In this document: in pieces, positions 1 through 9,528 of the stretch
Layout of the letters: each line of letters starts with the position of its first letter
Numbering within the stretch: position 1 is the stretch's first letter
Source: Ustilago trichophora
Lineage: Eukaryota > Basidiomycota > Ustilaginomycetes > Ustilaginales > Ustilaginaceae
Reading direction: 5' to 3'
DNA: 64,000 bases
NCBI GenBank assembly: GCA_900323505.1
Contig: OOIN01000048.1
Location: 248,001-312,000, forward strand
Notes under the pieces: model-generated
Seen by the model: only the letters and a program-made list of their open reading frames with translations
Databases searched by the model: none
Told to the model about the DNA's origin: nothing
Program-made: the position numbers and the translations under genes

Positions 1-206
1 ATGCAGTTGATCAGAGCCTGGAACCAAAAGTCCTTGACGGAAGAGACGATCTCGGCACGCTTCTTGTAGAGGGGAGCGTTGAGCTTGAGCTCGTGCTTGA
101 TGAGCTCAACATCGGCCTTGCGGAAGTCCTTGACGAGGGCATCCACCTTTTGCTGAAGAGCATCCGAGAAGGTCTTGGCCTCGGGCTGGCGGTAAGCGTC
201 GGTCAT
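1..206 (-). CDS. NAP/SET-family histone chaperone, N-terminal part (runs off left edge)
   Basis: The first 68 codons are present, starting at the ATG at 206-204 and reading out of the window at base 1. The protein begins MTDAYRQPEAKTF and continues with a charged, probably helical stretch, then a segment with the pattern APLYKKRAEIV followed by DFWFQALIN. This matches the start of the NAP domain in SET and Vps75-type proteins, where a long dimerisation helix is followed by a KR(A/S)E-I motif and an FW...L-N motif. Family members are H3-H4 or H2A-H2B chaperones acting in the nucleus. The acidic tail and earmuff domain would lie outside the window. It is divergent from HAT2 across about 1.2 kb. 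Only 68 residues are visible, so SET/Vps75 versus other NAP members cannot be settled. Confidence 0.72.
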   Translation of the reverse strand, partial: MTDAYRQPEAKTFSDALQQKVDALVKDFRKADVELIKHELKLNAPLYKKRAEIVSSVKDFWFQALINC

Positions 207-1390
207 CTTGATTAGCGGGAAAGAGAGGATGTATGAGTATGTGTGTGTGTGAGAGAGAGAAGGATGGCAAGCGAAGGTGGCTTGGAAAGGACTGATGGTA
301 GGAGAAGGAAGAAATGGTTCGGTTGGTTGAACGAAGTTTATGTGTGTGTGTCCATCCATCCGCTTCGCTCAGAGAGGACCAAGAAGAAAAAGTAGAGCTT
401 CTCCAACGCTTTCCTTCGTGTTTGCCTCCCGTTGTTTGGATGGAATACCTGGAAAAAATTTCGGGCACCTGGAGTGGAGCTGGGCTTTTTCGCCTTTGAC
501 GTCGAAAGCTCTAAAAAAGAAAAGTAGAGTGGAAGTTCTTCCTGAGTGTCTGTGCGTTGTACAGTACACTGACAGAATGCCTGAAAATTTTCCAGGGTGG
601 CGAGAATTTGGTAGTTTTTTTTTTTTTTTTTTTTTCGACACACAAAATCTCTGCCGCCAAACTTTTTTTTTCTCCTTTTTGGAGAGGCCACGCAACGCAC
701 GGACACAATGTCTCGATTTCTTGAAGGGTCTCAGAACGGCTATCAAAGATGCAAGCAGAAAAGAAGCTGTCGTTGCCAACCTGACTAAAGAGAGCACGTT
801 CGTCGATGTTCCCTTGATCACAAACGATGTCGTTTCCCTCCAACTGCATTGACTCCCGAGAAGCAACCACGAAGCTCACTTGTTGTTTATGCTGTCGACT
901 GCCTGTATCGTCCGCTTTGCGCACAATTCCTCTGAACTGAATGATACTGAGATCTTCTCTTACATCAAGCTTCGTTCTCTGTTTGCCATCAACCAAGGCA
1001 GAGAGAGGATGTCGTTCGAGAAAGCAAACACCCAACGCGTTGGCGGACCGAAAATGAAATTTTTTACTCAACGCGACGCGGTTGTGTGAGTGATCTGGTC
1101 ATTCCGCCCGAGAGAGAGAGAGAGAGAGAGAGCACTTCGCGTTCTGTTACTTTTCCGCACTGAAGGGCCTCTCTCTCTCTCTCCGCAAACCTCGAAAGCG
1201 CGAGGCTGGGCTGATTCTTCTGTCAACCTCCACCGTCGCTCTCTTCCCGCCTCTTCCTACATACTCTGTCGTCATCAACACCAAGTCGCAGCTCGTCTAC
1301 TGCCACAACCCCCCGTGCACTTCTCCACATCCACTTTCTGAGTCACCCAAGAGACAGCGACCCCATCCAGAGGTACAAGTATAGCCCAGC
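207..1390. other. Divergent spacer between NAP/SET gene and HAT2
   Basis: The spacer holds both 5' leaders and no convincing gene. It contains a T-run at 615-635, an AG microsatellite at 1110-1132, CT-rich sequence at 1170-1360 typical of leaders in this window, and a TGTACAGTAC motif near 559-568. Open frames at 340-852 and 511-1071 look chance-derived: low complexity, no recognisable domain and overlap on both strands. Confidence 0.6.
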
Positions 1391-2692
1391 ATGGACGTCT
1401 CTGACCTGATCGAGGACGAAGCCGCCATTGCTCAGCAGAAGCTCTCCAACGAGGAGTACAAGATTTGGAAGAAGAACTCTCCTTTCCTCTACGATCTCGT
1501 TGTCACCCATGCTCTCGAATGGCCCTCTTTGACCTGCCAGTGGTTCCCTGACAAGGAGACTCCCGCAGGCCAGTCCTACACCCAGCATCGTCTTCTGCTT
1601 GGAACCCACACCTCGGGCCAAGACCAAAACTACCTTCAAATCGCCCAAGTCCAACTGCCCACCACCGGCGCTGATGGTCCTTCCAACTCTGCCGAGAGTC
1701 GATTGGATCTGAAACAGTACGATGAAGACAAGGGAGAAATCGGAAGCTACTCTGCCACCACCGCACGTTTGACGATTGTTCAAAAGATCAACCACGACGG
1801 AGAGATCAATCGTGCTCGATACTGTCCTCAGAACTGCGACCTGATTGCCACCCGAACCGTGACTGGAAAGACGTACGTCTTTGACCGAACAAAGCATTCC
1901 AACACCCCTTCTGCAGATGGCGTCTGTCGACCAGATATCGTGCTCGAAGGTCAGACCCAGGAAGGCTACGGTTTGTCATGGTCTCCCTTGAAACAGGGTC
2001 ACATTCTAGCCGCTTCCGAAGACACTACCGTCTGCCATTGGGACATTAACAACTACACCAAGGCCAACAACGTTCTCTCACCTACGGCGACTTACACGGG
2101 TCACACGTCTATCGTTGAAGACGTTGCGTGGCACAACCATCACGAATCGCTCTTTGGTTCGGTGGGAGACGATCGACAACTGTTGATCTGGGACATTCGA
2201 TCGGCGCCCTCTGCACCCAAATACCGCGTCGAGGCGCACACCGGCGAAGTGAACGCACTCGCCTTTAGCCCCGAGAACGAGAACATCCTGGTCACCGGAT
2301 CTTCCGATAAGACGGTTGGAGTATGGGATCTTCGAAACTTGAAAGTGAAACTGCACTCTTTGGAATCGCACACCGACGAAATTCTGTCGGTCTGTTGGAG
2401 TCCACACCATCCGACCGTCCTGGCCAGCGCAAGTGCGGATAGGAGGGTCAACATTTGGGATCTGAGCAAGATCGGTCAAGAACAGACGGCCGAGGATGCG
2501 GAAGATGGTCCACCCGAATTGATCTTTGTACATGGAGGACATACCAGTAGGCCGACGGATTTGGGTTGGAGTCCGCATATGGAATGGGCGCTGACGAGTG
2601 CTGCTGAAGACAATATTGTTATGGTTTGGAGGCCGAGTAAGGCGGTGATTGATACCGGGAATGAGGAGGTGAATGTTGAAGATCTCGAGTGA
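1391..2692 (+). CDS. HAT2: RbAp46/48-like WD40 histone-binding protein (HAT type B subunit 2 / MSI1 family)
   Basis: The 433-residue protein has the family architecture: an N-terminal histone-H4-binding helix region (IWKKNSPFLYDLVVTHALEW, about residues 26-45) followed by a seven-bladed WD40 propeller. Typical blade endings include DDRQLLIWDIR, DKTVGVWDLR and DRRVNIWDLS, and the terminal blade ends IVMVWRPS. Length and start agree with the family (about 420-430 residues). HAT2 guides Hat1 to histone H4, and close relatives serve CAF-1, Rpd3/HDAC and PRC2 complexes. Fungi often have one or two RbAp-type proteins, so the complex it serves is inferred. The single exon begins at an ATG preceded by a CT-rich leader. 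It is divergent from a NAP/SET chaperone gene. Nothing looks broken. Confidence 0.93.
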   Translation: MDVSDLIEDEAAIAQQKLSNEEYKIWKKNSPFLYDLVVTHALEWPSLTCQWFPDKETPAGQSYTQHRLLLGTHTSGQDQNYLQIAQVQLPTTGADGPSNSAESRLDLKQYDEDKGEIGSYSATTARLTIVQKINHDGEINRARYCPQNCDLIATRTVTGKTYVFDRTKHSNTPSADGVCRPDIVLEGQTQEGYGLSWSPLKQGHILAASEDTTVCHWDINNYTKANNVLSPTATYTGHTSIVEDVAWHNHHESLFGSVGDDRQLLIWDIRSAPSAPKYRVEAHTGEVNALAFSPENENILVTGSSDKTVGVWDLRNLKVKLHSLESHTDEILSVCWSPHHPTVLASASADRRVNIWDLSKIGQEQTAEDAEDGPPELIFVHGGHTSRPTDLGWSPHMEWALTSAAEDNIVMVWRPSKAVIDTGNEEVNVEDLE

Positions 2693-3104
2693 AGAGAAGA
2701 AGAACATCGAAAAGAAACAAAGCACTGCCCCAGTTCAGTTGTTTTGTTTTGGTTGTACTTGTGTAAAGCAATACCAGTCATTGATGATCTCAATCGAGCT
2801 TTCTTGTGTGAAAATGAGGGTAGGTTATGCTAGAATCGCGGCAGATGAGAGACGCTCAGATCACAATAGGCATCTTTGGGGTTAACCTGATCAACCCACA
2901 ACTGGTGTCACCGTCTTCCCGTCCAATACCTCTTTTCAAGGCAGTTTCAAGCTGCGAGATCTTTCACCACTTGAACAGAATCCACACTTCACAGCGTCCT
3001 TTCTCTCACCAGCACATGACACCACACCACTTCAAACCGAAAAACGTCTATACAAAATCTACATGAACCCGATCATACCCCACCTCAAAGGGTTGGTGAA
3101 AGAC
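2693..3104. other. Convergent 3' spacer
   Basis: 412 bp between the stop codons of HAT2 and the SPX transporter. It must hold both 3' UTRs. I see no RNA gene, repeat or further reading frame in it. Confidence 0.6.
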
Positions 3105-5879
3105 TCAGAACTGCAAAGCGTACATGATCACAACTCCAATACTGCCCACGATCAACGTTGCCACTACACTGGCCAAGATTCCCACCTTTAGGAAATCTTT
3201 AACACTGACGTATCGATCTCCCAAATCGTCCTCCATGCTGACCGCGATCTGATTTGGATATCCGCTCACCGGCAATCCCATAGCTGCACTAGCGACCAGA
3301 GTTGTAGCCATGATCAGGAGTCTTGGGTGCGGGGTTTCCAGGGATTCACCTACTTGGGCTGCGATGGGCACTAGGAGGACTGCAGCGATTGTGTGACTGA
3401 TGAAAGTTGCAACGACGAGGCCTATGGAGAGGAGGGCGATGAGGATTTGCCAGAGGGGCAGCTCTTTTACGATCTCTTGGATTAGGTCGTCGAGGGATTC
3501 GAGCAGTCCAGAGGATGTTACGGCTTTGCCGAGCGCGATTCCGCCCATAGCGAGGAATACGACTGTCCAGAGGAAAGTGTTAAAGTCTTCTTTTGTCAAG
3601 ATGCCTGTACCGAAGAAAAGCACCATGGGGATGATGGCGATGATACCCATGTCGCCGACGACCCATTCAAAGTTCTTCTCGAGACACCAGAGGACAATGG
3701 TACTGATGGCAACGGCCGAGATGAACCATTGAATCTTGGTGAATGAGTCCCGGCTCTCGTTGAGCTTCTTGATTACGGTTCCCTTGCCAGCGCCGTAGCT
3801 CCACAGCAGGATCAGCCAGATGACGACCAAAGACAGACCAGAGACGGGAATGGTGACTGCAAACCATTGCAACCAACCCACAGGCTGCTTCATGTACTGC
3901 AGCGCGATCAAGTTCTGTGGCGAGGCAATGGGAGATGTCTGACCACCAATGTTGGAGGCGAGTGCGATACCCATAATAAGGCTCGAGGCGTACGGAGATT
4001 TGGACGGCAGAGTGCGCAGAATGGGCTGGATGAGCGAGTACATGAGCACAGGTGCAGCGACGTTGCTGATCCACATCGACGCAAAGCAGGCGACACCCAT
4101 GTGGGCGAGCAAGACAATGCTGGGTCGGGTGCCAGCTAATCGCAGGATCTTGGTGGCGAGGATCTTGTCGATACCGTACTTGGACAACGCAGCGGCAAGG
4201 GTGAAGCCTCCAAGCAAAAGACACATGTTGGGAGCAAACATTTGCGAAAAGATCCACTTGGTGGTTTCGGGAGCGGTCATGCGTCGGTCCTTGACATCGT
4301 CGGTGCGAGCCACACGCAGAGTGACGACGAGAAGTGGCACCACGAGCGAGGTGACGAAGAGGGGAATCACTTCAGTCGCCCAAAGGATAGTACAGAAGAC
4401 GAGCATGGCGAGGCAGTTCTGCTCCTCGACACGGTTGAAGAAGCGAAGACCAGGTGCCTTGAGCAGTGCCACCAACGCAGTAAACGCAATGATGAGGTGC
4501 AAGGTGCTCATGCTCAACCAGCTGGGCACCGCCAAACTACCGCAGGGCGTGCGCAACCTGAAGGGCTTCTTGACTTCGTACTTGTGACTCTTGCCTGATC
4601 CCATGACGGTCCTCTCGAGGGCAGCACCCTGTGCTCGCCTCTCGATACCGATCATCTCTCTCCACACGGTGTTCCTCTGCCACACGACCTGCTCTCGCAG
4701 ATGCGTCTTGAGCTGCTGACTGGCGGCACCGATGTCTCCGCCAGTGACGACCTTGGCATAGAGCTGGATGAGCGTCTCGATGCACTCGTCGAGACTCTTC
4801 TTGGTCTCGGCAGTGAAAGGCTGCTGGGTGCGGAGGCTTTCGTTCATGTAGCGATCCTTGAGGTCGGACTTGGTGATCTTGTCGTATTTTTTGAGAATCT
4901 TGCGCATACCGGTCTCGTTGAGCTGGACGAATTGCTTGAGCTCGGACATGGCGACGAAAAGATCGGTGATGCGCTTTTTGAAGGTGATGCGCATGTCGAT
5001 GGCGTAGTCGTTTTCGGCAGTCCAGATGGACATGGTCTTGGCATCGCCGGCAAAGCTGCTGTCGCCTGCCTCGCTGGAAGCGGCAGCCAGACGGTCTTGG
5101 CTGTTAGCAGGGTCGTCGCCAGCAAGCATGAGGCCGAGAGAGCGACGTCGGACTGGCTTTTTGCCAAAGATGTTACCCCAGCGCCCCTTGGAAGCGGACT
5201 GGCTGGCGTTGGAGCTGCTTCTTGTCCTCTTTGCAAAGCCAGAAGTGTCACCGGCGTCGGAGAGGTCGGCCGACTGATCGAGGAGCTGACTGGATCGGTT
5301 CCTGTTGTTGGGAGGGCGAGCGGGCGTGCTGCCGTCTTCGGTGGAGACACGGCTATCCTTGCGCGAACGTGAGGGACCGGAAGCTTCACGCATGCGCTGC
5401 TCTTGACGGCTGGCTTCGTTGTACTTTCGGGGCTGGTTAAAGACGTCTTCGATGCTGGCACGTCGGCCAGTGCTGGCCTTACCGGTGCGGACAGTGTCGA
5501 TGAGGTCATCGTCATCGTCATCCTCGTCACTGATGCCAAAGTCCGAGTCATCATCATAGTCTTGATTTTCGGTTCGTTCGAGATCGTCATTGAGGCGCTG
5601 GAGATCAGCACGAAGCTCTGCGTCCTTTTCGAGGTAGAACTCGACGATCTTGTTGAGCTCCTTGTCAAGGAGAGGCACAAAGCTGCGATCGGTATCGCTG
5701 GCATCGGCATTCTGCAGAAGACCTGAAGATTCGTTCTCCACATCGGTGTAAGGAGCGTTGGGTACGGAAGGGAGCTCCTTTTCCATAATGTAGATGGTCT
5801 TTTTGAGGTTCGAGTAGGCGATGTACTTGTCGGCCCAGTCGGGGACCGAGTTAAACTGAAGCGAATGCGAGAACTTCAT
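3105..5879 (-). CDS. SPX-domain low-affinity phosphate transporter (PHO87/PHO90/PHO91 family)
   Basis: Starting at the ATG at 5879 the product is 924 residues. The N-terminus MKFSHSLQFNSVPDWADKYI opens an SPX domain that ends with LKKYDKITKSDLK near residue 330; these lysines are the inositol-pyrophosphate contact region in SPX domains. Between the SPX helices lies an acidic and serine-rich insert. From about residue 430 follows an SLC13/DASS-type permease with many membrane segments, including the signature stretches SNVAAPVLMY, GGQTSPIASPQN and SHTIAAVLLVPIAAQ. Yeast Pho87, Pho90 and Pho91 share this order and have 880-925 residues. The frame stays open 84 codons upstream to 6131, but that stretch lacks SPX features and is probably leader. 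Plasma membrane versus vacuole cannot be decided from sequence. Confidence 0.92.
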   Translation of the reverse strand: MKFSHSLQFNSVPDWADKYIAYSNLKKTIYIMEKELPSVPNAPYTDVENESSGLLQNADASDTDRSFVPLLDKELNKIVEFYLEKDAELRADLQRLNDDLERTENQDYDDDSDFGISDEDDDDDDLIDTVRTGKASTGRRASIEDVFNQPRKYNEASRQEQRMREASGPSRSRKDSRVSTEDGSTPARPPNNRNRSSQLLDQSADLSDAGDTSGFAKRTRSSSNASQSASKGRWGNIFGKKPVRRRSLGLMLAGDDPANSQDRLAAASSEAGDSSFAGDAKTMSIWTAENDYAIDMRITFKKRITDLFVAMSELKQFVQLNETGMRKILKKYDKITKSDLKDRYMNESLRTQQPFTAETKKSLDECIETLIQLYAKVVTGGDIGAASQQLKTHLREQVVWQRNTVWREMIGIERRAQGAALERTVMGSGKSHKYEVKKPFRLRTPCGSLAVPSWLSMSTLHLIIAFTALVALLKAPGLRFFNRVEEQNCLAMLVFCTILWATEVIPLFVTSLVVPLLVVTLRVARTDDVKDRRMTAPETTKWIFSQMFAPNMCLLLGGFTLAAALSKYGIDKILATKILRLAGTRPSIVLLAHMGVACFASMWISNVAAPVLMYSLIQPILRTLPSKSPYASSLIMGIALASNIGGQTSPIASPQNLIALQYMKQPVGWLQWFAVTIPVSGLSLVVIWLILLWSYGAGKGTVIKKLNESRDSFTKIQWFISAVAISTIVLWCLEKNFEWVVGDMGIIAIIPMVLFFGTGILTKEDFNTFLWTVVFLAMGGIALGKAVTSSGLLESLDDLIQEIVKELPLWQILIALLSIGLVVATFISHTIAAVLLVPIAAQVGESLETPHPRLLIMATTLVASAAMGLPVSGYPNQIAVSMEDDLGDRYVSVKDFLKVGILASVVATLIVGSIGVVIMYALQF

Positions 5880-6364
5880 GGTGGAATGATGCTGTAGATG
5901 TTGGTGTATGCGTTGTTGTAGGCAAGTGAGTCTAGGAGCGAGGTCTACGTGGGATGTAGGCGACGGACCAAAGGACTGGAGCGGGATGAGCTCGGCCTGG
6001 TCTTCGCCCTGGGAGGAAGAAATTGCTGCGCGTGTAGCGAGATGGGACGACGATTCGGGAGAAGGGTCTTGAGCGTCGGTAGAAAAGATGATCTGGTTCC
6101 GAGAGAGACGAGTGTGATGGGAAGGACCCATGCAAAGAACGAGGTGACGGAAGAGGTGCTACAAAGAGCAAAGGCACACAGGCATCAGCTGTAATTGCTC
6201 TCGAGCTGAAGTGTGGCTACTAGTCACCACCAATGTACTGTGATATGATATGATGGAGACGTAAAGTGTCAAGTGTCAAGTGTGAATGGTGGATGGTGGA
6301 TGGAGGATGAAGGATGGAGGATGAAAGGAAGTGAGGATGAAAGAAAGTGAGATAGATGATGGAA
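5880..6364. other. 5' leader and promoter side of the phosphate transporter
   Basis: About 485 bp between the chosen start and the inverted-repeat element. On the minus strand the first 250 bp are rich in T and C like other leaders here. Between 6250 and 6360 lies a GATGGA/AGGATGA-like imperfect minisatellite. No other gene is visible. Confidence 0.5.
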
Positions 6365-6388
6365 TACAGTCGCGTCCAATACTGCCCC
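6365..6388 (+). repeat. Left terminal inverted repeat of the TA-flanked element
   Basis: 24 bp starting TACAGTCGCGTCC; pairs with 7140-7163 in inverse orientation with two mismatches. The first TA is taken as the duplicated target site. Confidence 0.78.
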
Positions 6389-6467
6389 GTATCTTACCAA
6401 ATTTGAGTTGCAAATTCTGAAAATTTCCAACAGCACAGCACACAATTAGCTCTGAAACACCACATCA

Positions 6468-6594
6468 CACAAGAATGATCACCACCTTAATGTCAATATT
6501 TTACTAGATCATATCTAACACCTGGATGTGATAGATGCTATCCATAGCTACAACTTACTCACCAACAGAAAAAAGAGTTTAGTCTTAGTTATTG
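6468..6594 (+). repeat. Left arm of a 127-bp internal inverted repeat
   Basis: Begins CACAAGAATGATCACCACC and ends AGTCTTAGTTATTG. Hand alignment with the reverse complement of 6945-7071 gives equal length, no gaps and about nine mismatches, roughly 93 percent identity. The spacer between arms is 350 bp. Confidence 0.85.
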
Positions 6595-6753
6595 TGCTGT
6601 AGCAGAATTGGCTCTCTTTTTTTGGAAATCTGAGTCCAAAATTTGCGCATTTGTGCACTTTATCAGTCTCTGGAAATTTCAATTCGAAAATTTGAAGATA
6701 CCCTTCCTTATACTGCCTTTTTCTCCTCAATGTCAGCAGACACTTGCCTATAT

Positions 6754-6851
6754 GTTGGTGAGAAAGTTGTAGCTATACATACCAGCTACGCACACCATGA
6801 ATGGGGCAAGTGAGCTGCAACATTGATTATAGTGTGATTTCCATTCTTGTG
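6754..6851 (-). repeat. Degenerate third copy of the internal repeat
   Basis: GTTGGTGAGAAAGTTGTAGC to CATTCTTGTG parallels 6973-7071 almost base for base in length (98 versus 99), sharing both ends and several internal blocks but clearly more diverged. It has the same orientation as the right arm. Confidence 0.6.
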
Positions 6852-6944
6852 AAGGGGGGTGTTTTTTCGCAATACTGCGCTGTGCAGTTGAATTTCACAA
6901 AATTTTTGACCCCAATTTAAGGCTATCTTGATGCTGTTCCCATT

Positions 6945-7071
6945 CAATAACCAAGACTAAACTATTTTTTTCGTTGGTGAGGAAGTTGTAGCTATGGATA
7001 GCATCTATCACATCCAGGTGTTTGATATGAGCTAGCAAAATATTGACATTATGGTGGTGATCATTCTTGTG
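6945..7071 (-). repeat. Right arm of the 127-bp internal inverted repeat
   Basis: Reverse complement matches 6468-6594 over its full 127 bp without gaps, with about nine mismatches. Confidence 0.85.
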
Positions 7072-7139
7072 AGGAGGCTTAGATTTGTAAAAATGACTGG
7101 TGTGGAGCCTCATTGATATTCGGCTCAGAACAAAATTAT

Positions 7140-7163
7140 GGGACAGTTTTGGACGCGACTGTA
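7140..7163 (-). repeat. Right terminal inverted repeat of the TA-flanked element
   Basis: Read on the minus strand it starts TACAGTCGCGTCCAA, as the left end does; followed on the plus strand by GAAAG outside the TA. Confidence 0.78.
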
Positions 7164-7609
7164 GAAAGAAAGGGATGGGATTGTGATTGGTCGGGGCGAA
7201 GAGAATTTGAGTCTCTCTGATGCCGCTTTGACCAAATCCGAATAAAATAAAATATTATATTTTGGATTTATTGGAGGATGGACACAGCATCAGACCATAT
7301 CTCTCAATCCGCTCCCACGTTCGCACACACGACCCTTCCTTATGGAACGTCTGCTCAGCCCAGCTTTGATAGAGACCATGTCTGGCTGTCGTCTCAGAAG
7401 CCTTCTATCGAAGTTGTACAACGACGGTCTAGTGGAGACTCATAGTGGAGGTACGCTTTCTAATTTTTCCAAGATTTTGAAGGATCATCTCTTGAATTGG
7501 CCGATGTCATTCCAATCCATCGTACTACCATCGCTGAGCAACGAGCAGCGATGGCGATCATCCACTACTTTGAAACCTGAACTCAAGCACCTCACTCGTT
7601 CGATCAACC

Positions 7610-9319
7610 ATGGGACACGGCAAGTCAGATCGACCTTTTCTTAGCGCAGCCGAGCACTCTGGCGTGTACGGTGCCCATTCGGCCTCCTCTGGCAAAGCAG
7701 GTGGAATCGAGCAAGCCTCCTTCCACCCCGTCTCCTACGACTGCTGCGCCATCTCCTTCCAACCCTGGTCCATCCCCGTCTGCTCCCCAGACTGCGGCAT
7801 CGCTTTTGAGCTCACCAATCTCATCCCCTTTCTGCGCAAGTTTGGAGGCATTCATCCAGTCACAGGCAAACCCTTCGAGCTCGATCATGTCGTCCGTCTC
7901 AACTTCCACAAGAACCAACAGGCCAAATTCCACGATCCCGTGTCGATGAAGGAGTTCGGACAGCACTCGCATCTCGTGGCGATACGACAGAGTGGCAACG
8001 TGTTTCTCTGGGACACGGTGCAGAGATTGAACGTCAAGGCCAAGTACATGAAGGATTTGGTCACCGATCAACCTTTTACCAAAGCAGACATCATTACGGT
8101 GCAGGATCCGGAGCGGCCAGAGACTAGGAGCCCCAGCTCGATGCATCATGTCAAGGAAGGCTTGGCGCTTACGCAGGAGGACAAGGGGATCGATACTTCC
8201 GAACAAGTGAATGCCAGGGCGACAGGAAGCGCCCAAAAGCTGCTAAGTAAGCTGCGTGGATCCTCCCAGCCAGAGTCCCTCTCAAGCAGCACCAAAGCTG
8301 CAACTTCAAACGCTTCCACCTCGAAAGAATCCAGCACAGCCTACACGCGCAACAAAGCCACCGGTCACTCCACCGGTATGACAGCCGCCTCGTTCACCTC
8401 GTCCTCCTTGACCCCACGCACAGCCATCGAACGAGTCGTTCTGGATGACGAAGAAACCATGTTCTCGCACATCAAGTCTCGCCACCGTTCCAAGGCCTAC
8501 GTTCGTCTCTCCACCAATTTTGGTCCGCTCAATCTGGAGCTGCACTGCGATCGTGCACCAAAAACATGCTACAATTTCCTCCAACTTTGCAAACAAGGCA
8601 AATACGACGATACAATATTCCACCGCAACATCCGCGGATTTATGATCCAAGGTGGCGATCCCACCGGCACCGGTCGTGGAGGACAGAGCATTTGGGGCCA
8701 CGAGTTCAGGGACGAATATGGTGAACCTGGAGCATTCAAACATGAGAGCAGGGGAGTGTTGAGTATGGCCAATAAGGGTGCTGGTACCAACGGCAGTCAA
8801 TTTTTCATCACTTATCGAGCCGTACCTCACCTAGACGGCAAACACACTGTGTTTGGAAGACTCGTCGATGGGGAAAAGGACAAAACCCTGACAGCTTTGG
8901 AACAAATTCCTTCGGAACAAGGCACAGATCGACCTTTACGCAAGATCAAAATCCAAGACGTACTAGTCACCGAAGATCCATTTGAACAGTACCAGTTGAA
9001 ACAAAAACAGACGGCCAAGTCGAACGATCCCACCGATCCAGAGTATATCAGACGGATGGAGAAGAAGAGAAGAAGAGAGGCCGATAGAACCACTTGGTTG
9101 GGAACAGAGTTGCCAGGTAAGACGGAAGATGGGTCGAGGGGAAAGGAGGAGAAGAGCTTGTTGGCTATGAGTAGTGGGTCTATTGGCAAGTACATGAATG
9201 GTTCTGCCAAGGTTAAGACGGGGAGGCTTGATGGAGCGGGTGGTCAGGATGCGGGGTTACAGGGTGGTAGTAAGAAGAGAAAAGGTCCGGGTGGTTTTGG
9301 TGATTTCTCCGGTTGGTAG
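7610..9319 (+). CDS. PPIL2: U-box cyclophilin, peptidyl-prolyl isomerase-like 2
   Basis: The 569-residue protein starts [21 protein letters not shown], as in PPIL2 orthologues. A degenerate U-box (about residues 40-110) reads [19 protein letters not shown] and continues to [21 protein letters not shown] second conserved block, [28 protein letters not shown] in meaning (about residues 140-168), precedes a serine/threonine-rich linker. The cyclophilin domain (about residues 298-460) has the catalytic [19 protein letters not shown] loop and GSQFFITY. A basic C-terminal tail ends [19 protein letters not shown]2 proteins are nuclear, associate with the spliceosome and can have ubiquitin-ligase activity. 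The ATG at 7610 is chosen because homology begins there; an overlapping frame at 7342-7644 has no support. Confidence 0.93.
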   Translation: MGHGKSDRPFLSAAEHSGVYGAHSASSGKAGGIEQASFHPVSYDCCAISFQPWSIPVCSPDCGIAFELTNLIPFLRKFGGIHPVTGKPFELDHVVRLNFHKNQQAKFHDPVSMKEFGQHSHLVAIRQSGNVFLWDTVQRLNVKAKYMKDLVTDQPFTKADIITVQDPERPETRSPSSMHHVKEGLALTQEDKGIDTSEQVNARATGSAQKLLSKLRGSSQPESLSSSTKAATSNASTSKESSTAYTRNKATGHSTGMTAASFTSSSLTPRTAIERVVLDDEETMFSHIKSRHRSKAYVRLSTNFGPLNLELHCDRAPKTCYNFLQLCKQGKYDDTIFHRNIRGFMIQGGDPTGTGRGGQSIWGHEFRDEYGEPGAFKHESRGVLSMANKGAGTNGSQFFITYRAVPHLDGKHTVFGRLVDGEKDKTLTALEQIPSEQGTDRPLRKIKIQDVLVTEDPFEQYQLKQKQTAKSNDPTDPEYIRRMEKKRRREADRTTWLGTELPGKTEDGSRGKEEKSLLAMSSGSIGKYMNGSAKVKTGRLDGAGGQDAGLQGGSKKRKGPGGFGDFSGW

Positions 9320-9528
9320 TACAGTACTGTAAGAGCGCAATATCAATCACATAACACATTATTGACACTGTAACAGTCCATCAGCTCAATTTCCATCATA
9401 ACTCACCCAAGCAAAGACATAGACCCACACACACACACACACCGCACTTGCAGCGAACAAGATCAAGAACAACAAATCAAACATTGCCCTACGAAAAACC
9501 AAAAGTATACATATTCAAATCTTCCCCA
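9320..9528. other. Short convergent spacer with CA repeat and GTACAGTAC motif
   Basis: Contains AGTACAGTACTGTA at 9318-9331, directly over the PPIL2 stop region, and a CA microsatellite at 9427-9443. It holds the 3' UTRs of PPIL2 and ZPR1. Confidence 0.6.

Larger units (their letters stand above)
6365..7163. mobile_element. Non-autonomous TIR element, TA-flanked (Tc1/mariner-like MITE)
   Basis: Both ends carry the same sequence in opposite orientation. The left end begins TA then CAGTCGCGTCCAA (6365-6388); the right end is its reverse complement (7140-7163), 22 of 24 positions matching. Outside the CAGT ends sits TA on both sides, the target-site duplication of the Tc1/mariner superfamily, whose elements commonly begin with CAGT. 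The 799-bp interior has no reading frame above about 70 codons, so it cannot encode a transposase and would need one in trans. The interior contains a 127-bp inverted repeat and a third degenerate copy. Base composition is more AT-rich than the neighbouring genes. The family assignment rests on TSD and terminal bases only. Confidence 0.75.

Noticed and set aside
340..1071. Overlapping open frames on both strands upstream of HAT2
   Set aside because: They cross a 21-T run, have no domain, and overlap each other on opposite strands; leader and spacer sequence explains them.
7342..7644. 100-codon frame just before PPIL2
   Set aside because: Overlaps the well-supported PPIL2 N-terminus in another frame and has no recognisable features.
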